Both the position numbers and the translations under genes were made by a program. DNA of 43,354 nt. It comes from a virus. How positions within the stretch are numbered: the first letter of the stretch is position 1; every line of letters starts with the position of its first letter. Location of the stretch: positions 1 to 43,354 of the IMG/VR virus record IMGVR_UViG_3300025892_000043, one strand, 5' to 3'. A model generated the notes under the pieces. The model was not told the DNA's origin and did no database searches. It saw only the letters and a program-made list of their open reading frames with translations. Below are positions 8,727-19,600 of the stretch, piece after piece.

Positions 8727-9416
8727 TTATACTACCGTCCATACAGACCCGTTAGGGATTGTTACCGTTGCGCTATTATTTATTGTTATGGGTCCTGCCG
8801 ACATAGCATTCTTTCCAGAAGTAATTGAATAACTAGTGCTTACAGTTGGATCATTCTCATAGAATACAGCATCTCCACCTGCACCTCCAGCACCACCTAA
8901 ACTTCCCCAACTAGAACCATCGTAACCTTCATATCTAGCATAGTCATTATTAAATCGCAACATACCAGTGTTCGCTGAACCTGGTCTTTGAGCAGTTGTA
9001 CCAGCCGGAATGTCAACATATCCAGTACCATTAATACTTAAACTACCTGCACTATCCCATGAAGGTCCAGGTGCTGCAATCTTTGCAGAAGTTACTGACC
9101 CATCAGAAACAGTACCAATGTCAAGAATATGACCGTATGAAATTATGAAACAACTAATTCCAGCAGCTGGAGCAACTGCAAATTCAATTTGGTTTCCATT
9201 GATTGTGTAACCAACATTACCAGATCTATCTGGTTCCTGAATAATACCACCAAGTGATACTAATAAATGTTCTGACGATATAGCATAAAAATCTTGATCT
9301 ACACCATTTACGACTCGGTGTAGATCAAATCCAGTTAAAGTTCCATTAAAACTAGATTCAATATTTTTTAATACAATTACTTCACCAAATGATGGTGTCC
9401 TTCCGATATATGCCAT
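8727..9416 (-). CDS. fibre/virion protein with conserved MAYIGRxP start (229 aa)
   Basis: The 229-residue product begins MAYIGRTPSFGEVIVLKNIE. This head is typical of cyanophage fibre-related proteins that resemble the N-terminal attachment part of phage fibres. Residues 15-95 form a beta-rich region (LLVSLGGIIQEPDRSGNVGY, SCFIISYGHIL). A GTTAQRPGSANTGMLRFNND block follows, then a Gly-rich linker and a short C-terminal Ser/Thr-rich repeat. It may be an adaptor linking fibres to the baseplate or a short fibre; this is inference. It ends one base before the ATG of the 781-residue fibre gene, consistent with translational coupling. Confidence 0.75.
   Translation of the reverse strand: MAYIGRTPSFGEVIVLKNIESSFNGTLTGFDLHRVVNGVDQDFYAISSEHLLVSLGGIIQEPDRSGNVGYTINGNQIEFAVAPAAGISCFIISYGHILDIGTVSDGSVTSAKIAAPGPSWDSAGSLSINGTGYVDIPAGTTAQRPGSANTGMLRFNNDYARYEGYDGSSWGSLGGAGGAGGDAVFYENDPTVSTSYSITSGKNAMSAGPITINNSATVTIPNGSVWTVV
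8777..8784 (-). promoter_or_regulatory. late promoter motif AATAAATA inside end of 229-aa gene
   Basis: AATAAATA on the minus strand lies about 50 bases before the ATG of the 781-residue fibre gene, inside the coding sequence of the preceding gene. Motif match only. Confidence 0.35.
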
Positions 9417-9424
9417 CAGTTACC

Positions 9425-9751
9425 TCAAGTTTGTTCTAGAACACTGATGAGCACATCCACACTTGATGCAGTATCTGAAACTATTTTTATTGCATCTCCT
9501 GTCTGTAAAACAAATTTGTTTCCAGCATTAAATTCAAATGATGTTCCATTTGGGATTGGAATATTTTTTACTAGATAAACATCATCCCCGGTTGCTTTAT
9601 CTACTCTCAAATCAACGTTTATTTGATTACCTGTGATGTTTGAGACGTTTAACCCAATTACGACCGCTACAGTACCGGAGGCGACCGTATAAACGGTAGC
9701 TTCAGACGTACCTATAGCCGTGTCTGTATAACTTTTAAATATATTTGCCAT
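9425..9751 (-). CDS. small beta-rich virion protein (108 aa)
   Basis: The 108-residue protein begins MANIFKSYTDTAIGTSEATVYT and is an almost uninterrupted pattern of beta strands (VAVVIGLNVSNITGNQINVD, FVLQTGDAIKIVSDTASSVD). Similar small proteins are frequent near fibre and baseplate genes of marine myoviruses; the pattern resembles decoration or adaptor proteins. No cysteine, signal peptide or membrane segment is present. It sits between the 72-residue and 229-residue genes, with gaps of only 4 and 8 bases. Function is not known to me. Confidence 0.7.
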   Translation of the reverse strand: MANIFKSYTDTAIGTSEATVYTVASGTVAVVIGLNVSNITGNQINVDLRVDKATGDDVYLVKNIPIPNGTSFEFNAGNKFVLQTGDAIKIVSDTASSVDVLISVLEQT

Positions 9752-9755
9752 GTTA

Positions 9756-9974
9756 TTATCCTAATGCGATTGCAAGAGCAAGGGCATCATTTACTGCAGC
9801 GGTTGTGGCCTGACCACCAATATCTACAATTGTATCAGATCCTGTTCCATCACCTTGTCTGACATATAGTTTTCCATCAGCAGTATTAATTGCTAATTCC
9901 CTTAGGGATAAGTTGCTTAAAGACGGCACTGCACTCGCAGTAGCACTAGACTTTAATTTGATTGTTGTTGCCAT
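9756..9974 (-). CDS. short fibre-head-like protein (72 aa)
   Basis: The protein resembles the first domain of many phage tail fibres: MATTIKLKSSATASAVPSLS, then LSLRELAINTADGKLYVRQG. This type of segment (LxxGELAINxxDGKLYxK) normally precedes a long shaft, as in Mtd-like fibre N-termini. Here it stands alone and ends with a short Ala-rich helix (AAVNDALALAIALG). It may be an attachment subunit or a remnant of a longer fibre. The start is supported by a CGGAG ribosome-binding site about 12 bases upstream. Confidence 0.7.
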   Translation of the reverse strand: MATTIKLKSSATASAVPSLSNLSLRELAINTADGKLYVRQGDGTGSDTIVDIGGQATTAAVNDALALAIALG

Positions 9975-10008
9975 TTTAGCTCAACTCCGAATAAAGGTAT
10001 ATACCTAC

Positions 10009-10034
10009 AAAAAAGAGGGATATATATCCCTCTT
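10009..10034 (-). terminator. rho-independent terminator after the 195-aa gene
   Basis: A perfect palindrome with an AGAGGGATATATATCCCTCT core is followed on the minus strand by six T. It lies just after the stop of the 195-residue gene. It is also flanked by A/T on the other side, so it may work in both directions. Confidence 0.75.
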
Positions 10035-10035
10035 C

Positions 10036-10043
10036 TATTTATT
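10036..10043 (-). promoter_or_regulatory. late promoter motif AATAAATA at end of 195-aa gene
   Basis: AATAAATA on the minus strand overlaps the stop region of the 195-residue gene, just upstream of the terminator palindrome. A start about 6 bases downstream would fall inside the palindrome, so the new transcript would lack one full terminator arm. It could drive the 72-residue gene. Confidence 0.35.
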
Positions 10044-10626
10044 GATTTTGATTCGCTTCTATTTCATCAATTTGTTCATCACTTAAATCTAATGCTTCCA
10101 TTTCAGCATCATCAGGAATTATAAGTTCATTGACATTATTTTCTTGATTAATCATATCATCGATATTACTGATACCCATTTCATCCAATAAATCTTGTGG
10201 TGGGCCACCATAATTAGCAACTACTTCTTCAGTTGAAATTTCATCTGGGATAATATTAAGTTCAACATCATCAGTAAGTATATTTTCTTCAGACAAAGAC
10301 TCCCCCTGAAGAGATTTTATGTCTTCTACATCTAGATTAATATCATCTCTAGCTGGATCACATAGTGATATTGATTTATTGTTTATATGGTGATGGGCAT
10401 AAATTCTATTACCATCACTACATGGTGTAAATGAAATTGTATAATATCCAACAATTGGATCAAAAGCAGGTAGAGGAGTATCTGCTTCTACAGATTTCTT
10501 TACTATTTCTGATAAATCATCTGGGAGCAACCTAGATTTTAGTTGCTCCTCACATGCTTGTCTATTTTGTTCGTCTAGAAATAAATTCAATTCATCTTCT
10601 TGCGAATCTGTTAAAAAGAATGACAT
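10039..10626 (-). CDS. acidic protein of unknown function (195 aa)
   Basis: The 195-residue protein is strongly acidic and begins MSFFLTDSQEDELNLFLDEQ. The middle (about residues 55-95) has VGYYTISFTPCSDGNRIYAH, then HHINNKSISLC. The C-terminal half is mainly Asp/Glu-rich helical sequence (LDEMGISNIDDMINQENNVN, EMEALDLSDEQIDEIEANQN). No known domain is recognised. It directly follows the giant structural gene (15-base gap with a CGGAG ribosome-binding site) and ends at a strong terminator, so it is the last gene of that transcript. An acidic chaperone or scaffold role for the large protein is possible but unsupported. Confidence 0.75.
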   Translation of the reverse strand: MSFFLTDSQEDELNLFLDEQNRQACEEQLKSRLLPDDLSEIVKKSVEADTPLPAFDPIVGYYTISFTPCSDGNRIYAHHHINNKSISLCDPARDDINLDVEDIKSLQGESLSEENILTDDVELNIIPDEISTEEVVANYGGPPQDLLDEMGISNIDDMINQENNVNELIIPDDAEMEALDLSDEQIDEIEANQNQ

Positions 10627-10641
10627 AGTAGTCTCCGTTAA

Positions 10642-13600
10642 TTAAATATTGATTTGTGAACCAACAACAGAAATAGATCTTTCAATATGAGTCTTAGGAT
10701 TAAGTCTCGTAACATCTACATTCATTATCTGTCCCTGGAATTCAGATAAGTCTCCCATCTTAGGCAACATAACCTTCCTTGCATCATCAGGTCTACTGAC
10801 TGGAGTAATCTCTCCTCTGGTATTTAGTAGAGGAGTCTGGTTATATGTTCTCTTATCAATTCTAAAAGCAAAGTTATATCTGTCATAACCTGCACGGTTA
10901 GCACGAATAACATTGTTACCAGGTACAGTAAAGTCATTAGATATTCTAGTCGAAAGAACACCACTATTACCAACAGTCAAACCAGCTGCTAGTGAGTTAC
11001 CAGAGAAGATAAGTGATGCATTAGGAGCATTATCTCCTGCTTTCTTGACTCTAGAAGAGATAATAGACCAAGTACCATCACCTGAAGTAGCAACTGCGGC
11101 ATTTGATCTCAGTGTTAATGATGTATCAGATGCAATAGAACTAACTGTTCCAACCCAAGTAGGAGTTGAATCATTTCCTTCTTCACTATAAAGTTGATCA
11201 CCAGGAAGAATATCATTAGTAAATGTTGTGCTAGAACCAGTAACAGTAGTACTACCAGTAGTAGCAGTTATATTACCAGATGGTTCAAAGGAATTGATGT
11301 TGAAACTTACACCACTATCTTGAGAAGGCCAACCAGTTGGTTTGTAATGTTGGACACGACTAATAATTAATCCTTCAGTAATTCTAGAACCAGTACCACC
11401 ACTTGTGATTTCACCATTAGAGATATCAACAACACCATCCTGAAGACCAATATTCAATTTAGTAGTGGATGGTGACCACTGATATTGAGCAACATCATAA
11501 GCACCAACATAACCAAATTCTGAATTGGAAGTATTCAATCCTGCATACAAACTACCACAAGTTAAGTGACTATGATTAATTGGATAGAATGAAGTATTTT
11601 CATTACCACCACCCTCATATGAAGGTACAGTAGATGTATTACTCATCCAAGATTCAATACTTGAACTACTCTGAATCTGCATCATTAAATTACTAAAACT
11701 AGTTTTACTCGAATAACGTCCATTAAAACCAACCCATCTTGGAGTTGTTGGGTGTGCAGATAACCAAACACCATTGTTGTATTGTCTACCCCACTGAATT
11801 GCAGAGGCACCATTCAATCCTAAACCAAGTACTTTTGAACCAGTAGAAGATAATGCAAAGTTACCAATCCATCCAGCACGACCAGTAATTCCATTAGTAG
11901 TATTAATGTAGTTACTAATATTTGCGTACCACATACGATACTGACCAAATTTCATTTTAAGTCCAGTATCACTATAGATAAATTTATCCATAACAGGACC
12001 ATTAGTAACAAAATTACCGGTTCTATGACTTACAAAAATATCTCCAACACTCAACCACTGTTGTTTATGAGTATGACCAGAATATAAAATATGATTAGAT
12101 GAAGTAGATAATGTAATTATAGAATATCCTTGTGCATCAACTGCGGCAACAGAAGAAACTTGACCACTATAATTTACTACTGTTGGCGAAGCTTGATTAT
12201 CAGTATCTGATACATCGTCTTCATATGAATATCTGATCGTATCACCTGGTTGAATTCTTCCTGCCCTATTTGGAAGTATCATCGTAGTGTTACTAGATCC
12301 CAATGCAGCATTGTTTGAACGATAACTAGAACCACCTTGAGAAGGATATGTCCAACCACCATAGTTAACAAACAAGAATCCATAATGTCTCATGTCTGTA
12401 CTTCCAGTATATTGTTCGGGAAGTGGATCAGCAAGATAAAGATCAATTCCACCAATACTACCATGATCACCAATGTCTATAATTCTAGACTTGAATATCT
12501 TACATGCACTAGAGTTACTCTTGGAGTCAGATAAATTCCAACCAAGTTGTAGTTCATTTCCATTTCCACCAGGCGTTGTATTTGCGTCATTTAGAAGTGC
12601 TTTATCTAGTGAAAGAACAACATTATCTTCAGATGCACCATAGTAGTACATTAGAATAGAACCACCAGTAAATGTATTAGTAGTAGTACTATTGAACGTT
12701 AATGTAGTCTTACCATTAGAAGCATTGTATGACTTCTTAGTAACTCTTCTCTGCCAATATCCACTTTGACCAGGATAGTAAACTACTCTGTCAGTACCAT
12801 TTGCAGGTCTTGAACCAGTGATAGTTGTACTTGCCACGGTGGTGGTGTTTGGAATCCCAGCAATACTGACTAAGTAAGTACCAGTACCACCTTTACCAGA
12901 CAATGAAACTCCAGTTGGTTCAGAATAACCAGCATATCCAGAAATGTAAGCATTTGCAGGAATACCAGTACCACTAATAGATTGACCTAAGAACAATCCA
13001 CCATCAGAAACAGAAGTAACATTTAAAATACCAGTATTTGATAATGATGCAGTGTATGTACCATCAGTCTGGATGTACATAGTATCACCAGACCCAATAA
13101 CAACCTCGGAACTACCAGAATTTACGGTAGCAGCATCCAAAGTATACCATCTATAACCATAGAATCTAATTCCATTGGATGTCATATAATAACCAGCACC
13201 AGATAGTCTATTGGTTCCACCAGGAGACCAGTACATCTTACAAGTTGCAAGTGAACTTACAGAATTGTAGAGGGCACCAGTATCTCTAGCATTATTAAAG
13301 AGATGGAATCTATACCAGTAGTTGAAATACTTTGTAGTACCACTAGTAAATTTACCACTAAGTCTGAGGTCACCAGCGCGGTTAGTTGATACGTTAGAAC
13401 CAGCAACTCCTAGAGGAGAACCAATCTTGAAACTAGATGTATTAAATGGTGAATTGCTGAAATTAACACTCAGATCTCTATAAGGTAGATGTACTACTTG
13501 ACCAATAGAAAGTTTTTCTTTAGCAGCAGTTTGATCATCATCAGATTTGATGTTGATTTTAGCAACAGTAGTATTATACTTTCCATCTGGGGCAATATAT

Positions 13601-16600
13601 CCATGAGTTACAGTACTATTTGTAATTGGATTTGCACTTGTACCAGCAATTCTCTTAAGTCCAGTACATGAAACATCTACTGGGTCAGCAAGTTTAAGTG
13701 AAGTTGGAGTAAACCCACCAACAGTAACATCTTGTGACAAACTCTCTAGTGGATCTAGACCTTCCCAATCACGAATATATGATGGGAAGTATTGTTCCAT
13801 ATCTCTTTGTAGAGTGATGGTATATCCAGTGTTTGAAGTAGGATCTCCAACCTTAGCAAAATCACATAGTTCAAGATCACCAATCAATATCTTACCTTTT
13901 TCAGGCCAGTAATCTAGAACATTATCGTTATCAAAGATATCGAATCTTGTATTGGATGGATAAGTTGGGGTGTATTCAACGTCCTCAAGCATGATAACAA
14001 TATTTGCACGGATGTCAGCAGTATTGTTCTCATTAGCATACTTATATACACCAACATAAGGTTTGTTTGGATATGACTGATCATCTTCAGCAATCTTGTA
14101 ATAAGTACTTCCAAAGAGAATATAACTTCCTGGTTTAAACAGTGTCTTCGCTTTCTTGAGTGCGGTTACCAAGTTAGCAGTACTTGGGTTATTAATACTA
14201 TTAAGAACAAAACAGTTTGTTGGTAAGATACCTATTACTTCACCAGGTTCAAACATCTCAATATTATCAGTTAGGTTTCTAACTGCTGTCAATGTGATAC
14301 CAGATGTAACAACTGAAGAGGAAGGTGATGATGTGCTTCTAATTGTAAATTGGTCAGATTCTAAATGACCAGAACCATATGAAATAAAGTCAAGTGTGGT
14401 AATGTTTCCAGAACCGTTTGTTGTTAAATATGCTTGACCAGGTGTTGATCCTGGTCTTTCTGAGTGTAGATAAACTATAGAACTTCTAGTCAGATTTGTT
14501 GTAACTGATCCAGTCTTTTCAACTTTAATCTCAGAATGAATTTCATACTGAGTACCACTTTCAATTAGATTGAGATTTGAGTGACCTTGATAATTAACTT
14601 TTGCATATCTAGAAGTTGTTGTTGCTGTATACTTGTATCTGTTTGTAGTCAGGTAACTTGTTAGGAATAGTAAATTTGAACCTTCAGCAACACTGAGAGG
14701 AATTGAACCACTAAATCTGACTTTTGCGAGTCTATAAGCACCACCACTTGTTGCAGAACCAGCAGCATTATATGCGGTGTTTGGTAATGTAACATTAGTT
14801 ACAGTTGCGTATGATGTGCTTATATTTGTGGTCTTAACAATCTTAGATGCAAATGCACCAACGAAGATGTTCTTAACAAATTCAGCATCGTTAACTGGAT
14901 AAAGGAATGTTAATTCTTTAGATAATATAGAACCACCAACAGAACTTCCATTAGAAACAGTAGAACCACTATTGTTCCATCTTAGTCTGAATGCAGATGC
15001 ATCACCAGATGTATAATTTGTGTTTAGATCATTATATCTAACTGGTTTTGGTGTTAAGAATCTTTCGTTAATCTCAGTTCTTGTTAAAAGTCCTCCAGCT
15101 GGAATAGTAACTGCAGGGAAGATTTGATTTCCATCAGAACCATTTACCTGTGCAAATGTGACTGATTCACCTTGATTAAATCTTCTTATTGCCTGATAAC
15201 TAGAAATCGGGAACGTTCTTGAATCAGCATCAGATAGTTCTCCATAAGGAGTCTTAGATGGTTCCAAGAATAGAGTTTGGTCTGAGTTGAAACCAGAGAC
15301 TCTTTGGAAGTCCTCGTCATCTCTAGCAACACCAAGTCTTCTTGCATTTAGTCCACCCAATGCCTGTAGTGAGTTATCATCTTCCATCTGTAGTAGTTCT
15401 ACAGAGTGTCCATATGTGAACGAACCACCAGCACGTGAATTACCAGTATACATCAATCCAGTCCAATCTAGAGATAAATTACCTCTAATTCTGAGACCAG
15501 TCAGTGAAAGATTTGAACCTCTAGCGCGAATTAGTCCACCAGCATATCCACCACCAAACGTGTTTGCTTGAGTAGTAGATGGAGACATACCACCAATTGT
15601 ACAATTAGCAAGAGAGAATGGTACGTTAGAACCAGGAATAGCATTAACGTTAACAATTGGTGAACAGAAGTTACCAGTACATGGTAGAGCAGCTGCTTTA
15701 AATCTCTTTCTTAAAGTTCTATGGTTATTAGGCCATGATAGATAGATATTCTTACCAATAGCATTATCTCTGGTAGTACCAGAGTCTAGGTAAGGACAAA
15801 CAGGAGCAAGAAGGTTAGATTTAGCAACTGCAATAAACTGTTCATCATTAGAGAATCTTGTAGTAGAAGTATTAACTGTAGCACCATTCACATCAATGAA
15901 ACCTCTACCGTCTTCAATAGTTGCGGTAAATGTTCCATTATATGCTGTTATAGTACCAGAAACATTAAAACTAGTAATTACACCATTAGTTCTATTAATA
16001 GAAATAACTGCACCAACACCAGTTGCACTACCGGTCGGAATTAGAGTTACTGTAGCACGACCGTTATAGTCACTACCACCACTACTTAATGCACTATCCA
16101 ATGCAGTTTTAATTAAAGCTGTAGAAGAAGCACTTGAGAATGTAACTTGATTACTAGTAAATGCAGCACCAGTACCGACACCACCGGAAGCACCTAGAGA
16201 GAACGGTGTAAATCCACCAAATCTACCCATAATACCAGAGTTAATACCTCTATTATCAATATATGCTTCAGAAGATGATTGTGGATTTTCAACATTAGTT
16301 TCATTATCTCCGGAACTGTATAGTTCACCTGGATTTACTTGCAGTAGAACAAATCTATTCGATGTATTACCAGTAATTCTCTTGAATCCATTAAACTTAT
16401 ATGGAAGTGTAACACCACCATCCTCATTTGTATCATTTCTCATCTGCAGTAGTACAGCAATATAAGAATTGAAATCCCTAAATGGATATGGTTTAATTGA
16501 ACTATCAATATCAGTACTTGGATTTAAATCAATAACGAGGTTGATTGTTCCTCTATCATAACCATTGATAATACCGAAGACTTCTGGGGTATCAAACTTA

Positions 16601-19600
16601 TCAATTACATTACCAAAATCATCCGATTGAGTAAACGAAACTTTAGTATTTGCAGTAATTATTGCAGTCGTGGGATCACTAAGTGCAATTTCAGTAGAAC
16701 TGTTAACAGTAATTGTTGTACCAGATGCAATACCAGTACCAAAGATAACATCACCACTTTGCAGAGATGTTGTATCATTTAATGTTAATACACTTACACC
16801 AGAAGCAGCTTGTGAAGGAACTGTCTTAATAATAGCACCTTGATAACCACCAGCCCACGCAAAGTTCTTTGGAAGAAGTTCTCTTCTTCTTGCAATACAC
16901 CAGTTATATGCAAGAGTCGTAAATTCATCACCATCTCTGTTGACAAATACCATATTTGCATTGTTACTATTAACATATGTACTTAAATCTAAGTCTTCAG
17001 TAGTGTTCGTAAAGCTGGATGAGTTACCGCCATTTTCGTTACTAGCGGTTGATCTATAAACAGAAACTAGAATTATAATTTTTTCGGAATTAGCACCAGT
17101 TGCCCACTCAGTAGGATCTTCCTCAACAGTTCTATTAACATATCTAACGTTAAGAACCTTTGTTGATGGAGTAGCGTTTGATACATCATTACTAGTATTC
17201 TGTAACCAGAACATTGTTGTACCAGGAATAATATAATTTCTCGCCCAGATAAATCTCTTATAGTCAGGCACTGATCCACTGGTTCCAGTGAACTGAGCTG
17301 CATCAAGAGTTATAGTCATATAACGGGCATTTTGTGTTAGATCCAACGTAGTTCCAGGGAAATTAGTTCCACCTGGATTAAACGAACAATCATCACCACT
17401 ACCAGTCAATGAAGCAGCTGTATCAAGTTTTGCAAGTAAGAAGTCATCACTGTGAATATATGGATCTAATTTTACTTTACCTGTAGCAGTAGCACTCTGT
17501 TTTCCTTGGAATAGAAGACCACCAGGAAGTGCTTTTTCAGATGCAGGGAATCCATCACTAGTCTTAATATACCATGCTTTTCTTATTAGTTTTCTAGCAT
17601 TAGAAGTTTTTGTATCAGTAGAATAAGTTTCATCTAAAATTTCATTCTTTGTAATAGCATCATTAAGACCCAAGAAGTGAAGATTATTCAGACTAAATCC
17701 ACCAGTTGACGTTAAACCACCACTAACAGTAGAATTGAAAGCGTCACTATTTCTACCGTACTGATCCCTAAAGGATGGGGCACGATACAAGTAAATACTA
17801 TCTCCTCTCTTAATAGTAGATTCTAAGTATCCACCCATTCTACCAGCAGAAGTACCAGTCTGTTCCTTACCAGCATAGACATTACTCTTAGTTAACCCAG
17901 TACCATTAATAGTAAGTTGACATGGGAATGAAGAACCATCTAGTTTATAATAACCAGGTTTGAGTAGAAGTTCTACATTATCTTGTACACCAAAACCAGA
18001 TATTTCACACCACTTTTGCGCTTGTGCAAAAGTTGATAATGGAGTGAACTTCTTAACAGCTTGTCTGTTCTGTAAGTTAACACCAAGTGCTTTAGCACTG
18101 AATGGATTTGGTAGAGAATTATCAACGAAACTCTCATCAATATCACCAGTATAAGCATCAACTTTTTCTGGGACTGTATATAGAGTTGCAGATTCTAGAT
18201 CAACGTCTTCTGAGATTGATTCGACTGATGGAATAAATGGTTCTTCTTTTGCCCATCTATCATAGAAGGAAACTGTAGTTGTACAACCAGCAAAGAATAC
18301 GTTTTTACTTGGTACACCAGCAAGACCATTATTATAAGATGTTGTATATGTATGACCAGTATCATTGGCGGAAGCATTAGGTACTTTTCTTACAAGAACA
18401 AGGTTTCCGACTGAAGATGATTTATAATAAACGTAAGTAGAGTATCTATATGTTCCTCCAACTGGATTTTCACGTAATGTTACTGCACCACGATCTGGGA
18501 AGTTTGACCAATCTCCAGTTGAAATAGAAATTGTTTGTGGTGATGCTGGTGTTGGATTACCAATACTATTAACATCTACGTTTGATGTAATATTTGATCT
18601 TAAATACTTAATATCCTTTTCACTAGCAGATACACCATCATCAATTGGGTTTGACCAATGTTTGATAATACTGGTGTAACCACTTGTACCTAAAATATCT
18701 TCTAGATATTCTTGTCTAACCTTATAGTTTTGAGTTGGATTTAATGAAATTATATTAGTGGTGTAATCAATACCTGTATAGTAAAGTGACACTAATATTT
18801 CAGGGTTTAAATAAGTATCTGTACTTCCAACTGTCCTAAAGTCATTAGATTCAACATACTTAAGTCTCATAGCAACATCAACGATACCAAATGATGGGAT
18901 ACCAGCTGATTCTTTGACTTTAACAGTTGTTGATGTTGGAGTCAGAGCGACAGATTGAGATAAAGAATTATCCATCAAGGTTCTACTTAATGGTTGAATA
19001 TAAATTCTGTTGTTATCTAGTGTAACATTAGATGCAGAAATAAGTTGTCTCTTGATTCTCCAAGCATCCAGGAACTTAGGAGAAACGTAGAGTCTATCAT
19101 TAGTATCCGTTGAGATGTAACCAGTTTTTTCTGGTCTTGCACCTTTAACGAAACCAAATGCTTCCTGGTTTGCTTCTGGGAATTTCTCACCATTAGCAAT
19201 TCTAGTACTTGCAATGTAGAGTCTCTCATTAACAATGAGGTTCTGGATAGTTGCTCTATCGGTAACACTAAGTTTCGCAGTATTGAAGAAATTAGATAGT
19301 GCTTTGAGTGCAGATTGACCAGCACTGTTTTTAGCGGTTGTTGCAGTAACGTTAACAACTGCGTTAGAGATTCTATTTTCTAGGTTGGTAATGTCAACAT
19401 AGTTAGACTCGGATGACTTACGAACCTTAGGAACGTTCAATGTAATGGTTGAAGTACCACCTGCTTGAACAACCTGTGAACCAATATAGAAATCACCGTT
19501 AGAGTTTGTACCGGAAGATGCAACGAAACCACCAGCGTTCTCATAACCCTGTGCAATGAACTGTTCATAAGCCTTAAGAACTCTAGTCTGTAGGTTGGGG

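Noticed and set aside
1-9416. CRISPR-like array suggested by recurring short repeats in the fibre region
   Set aside because: Repeat spacing is irregular, the repeats are in coding frame and encode ERLRIT blocks, and no leader or cas genes exist.
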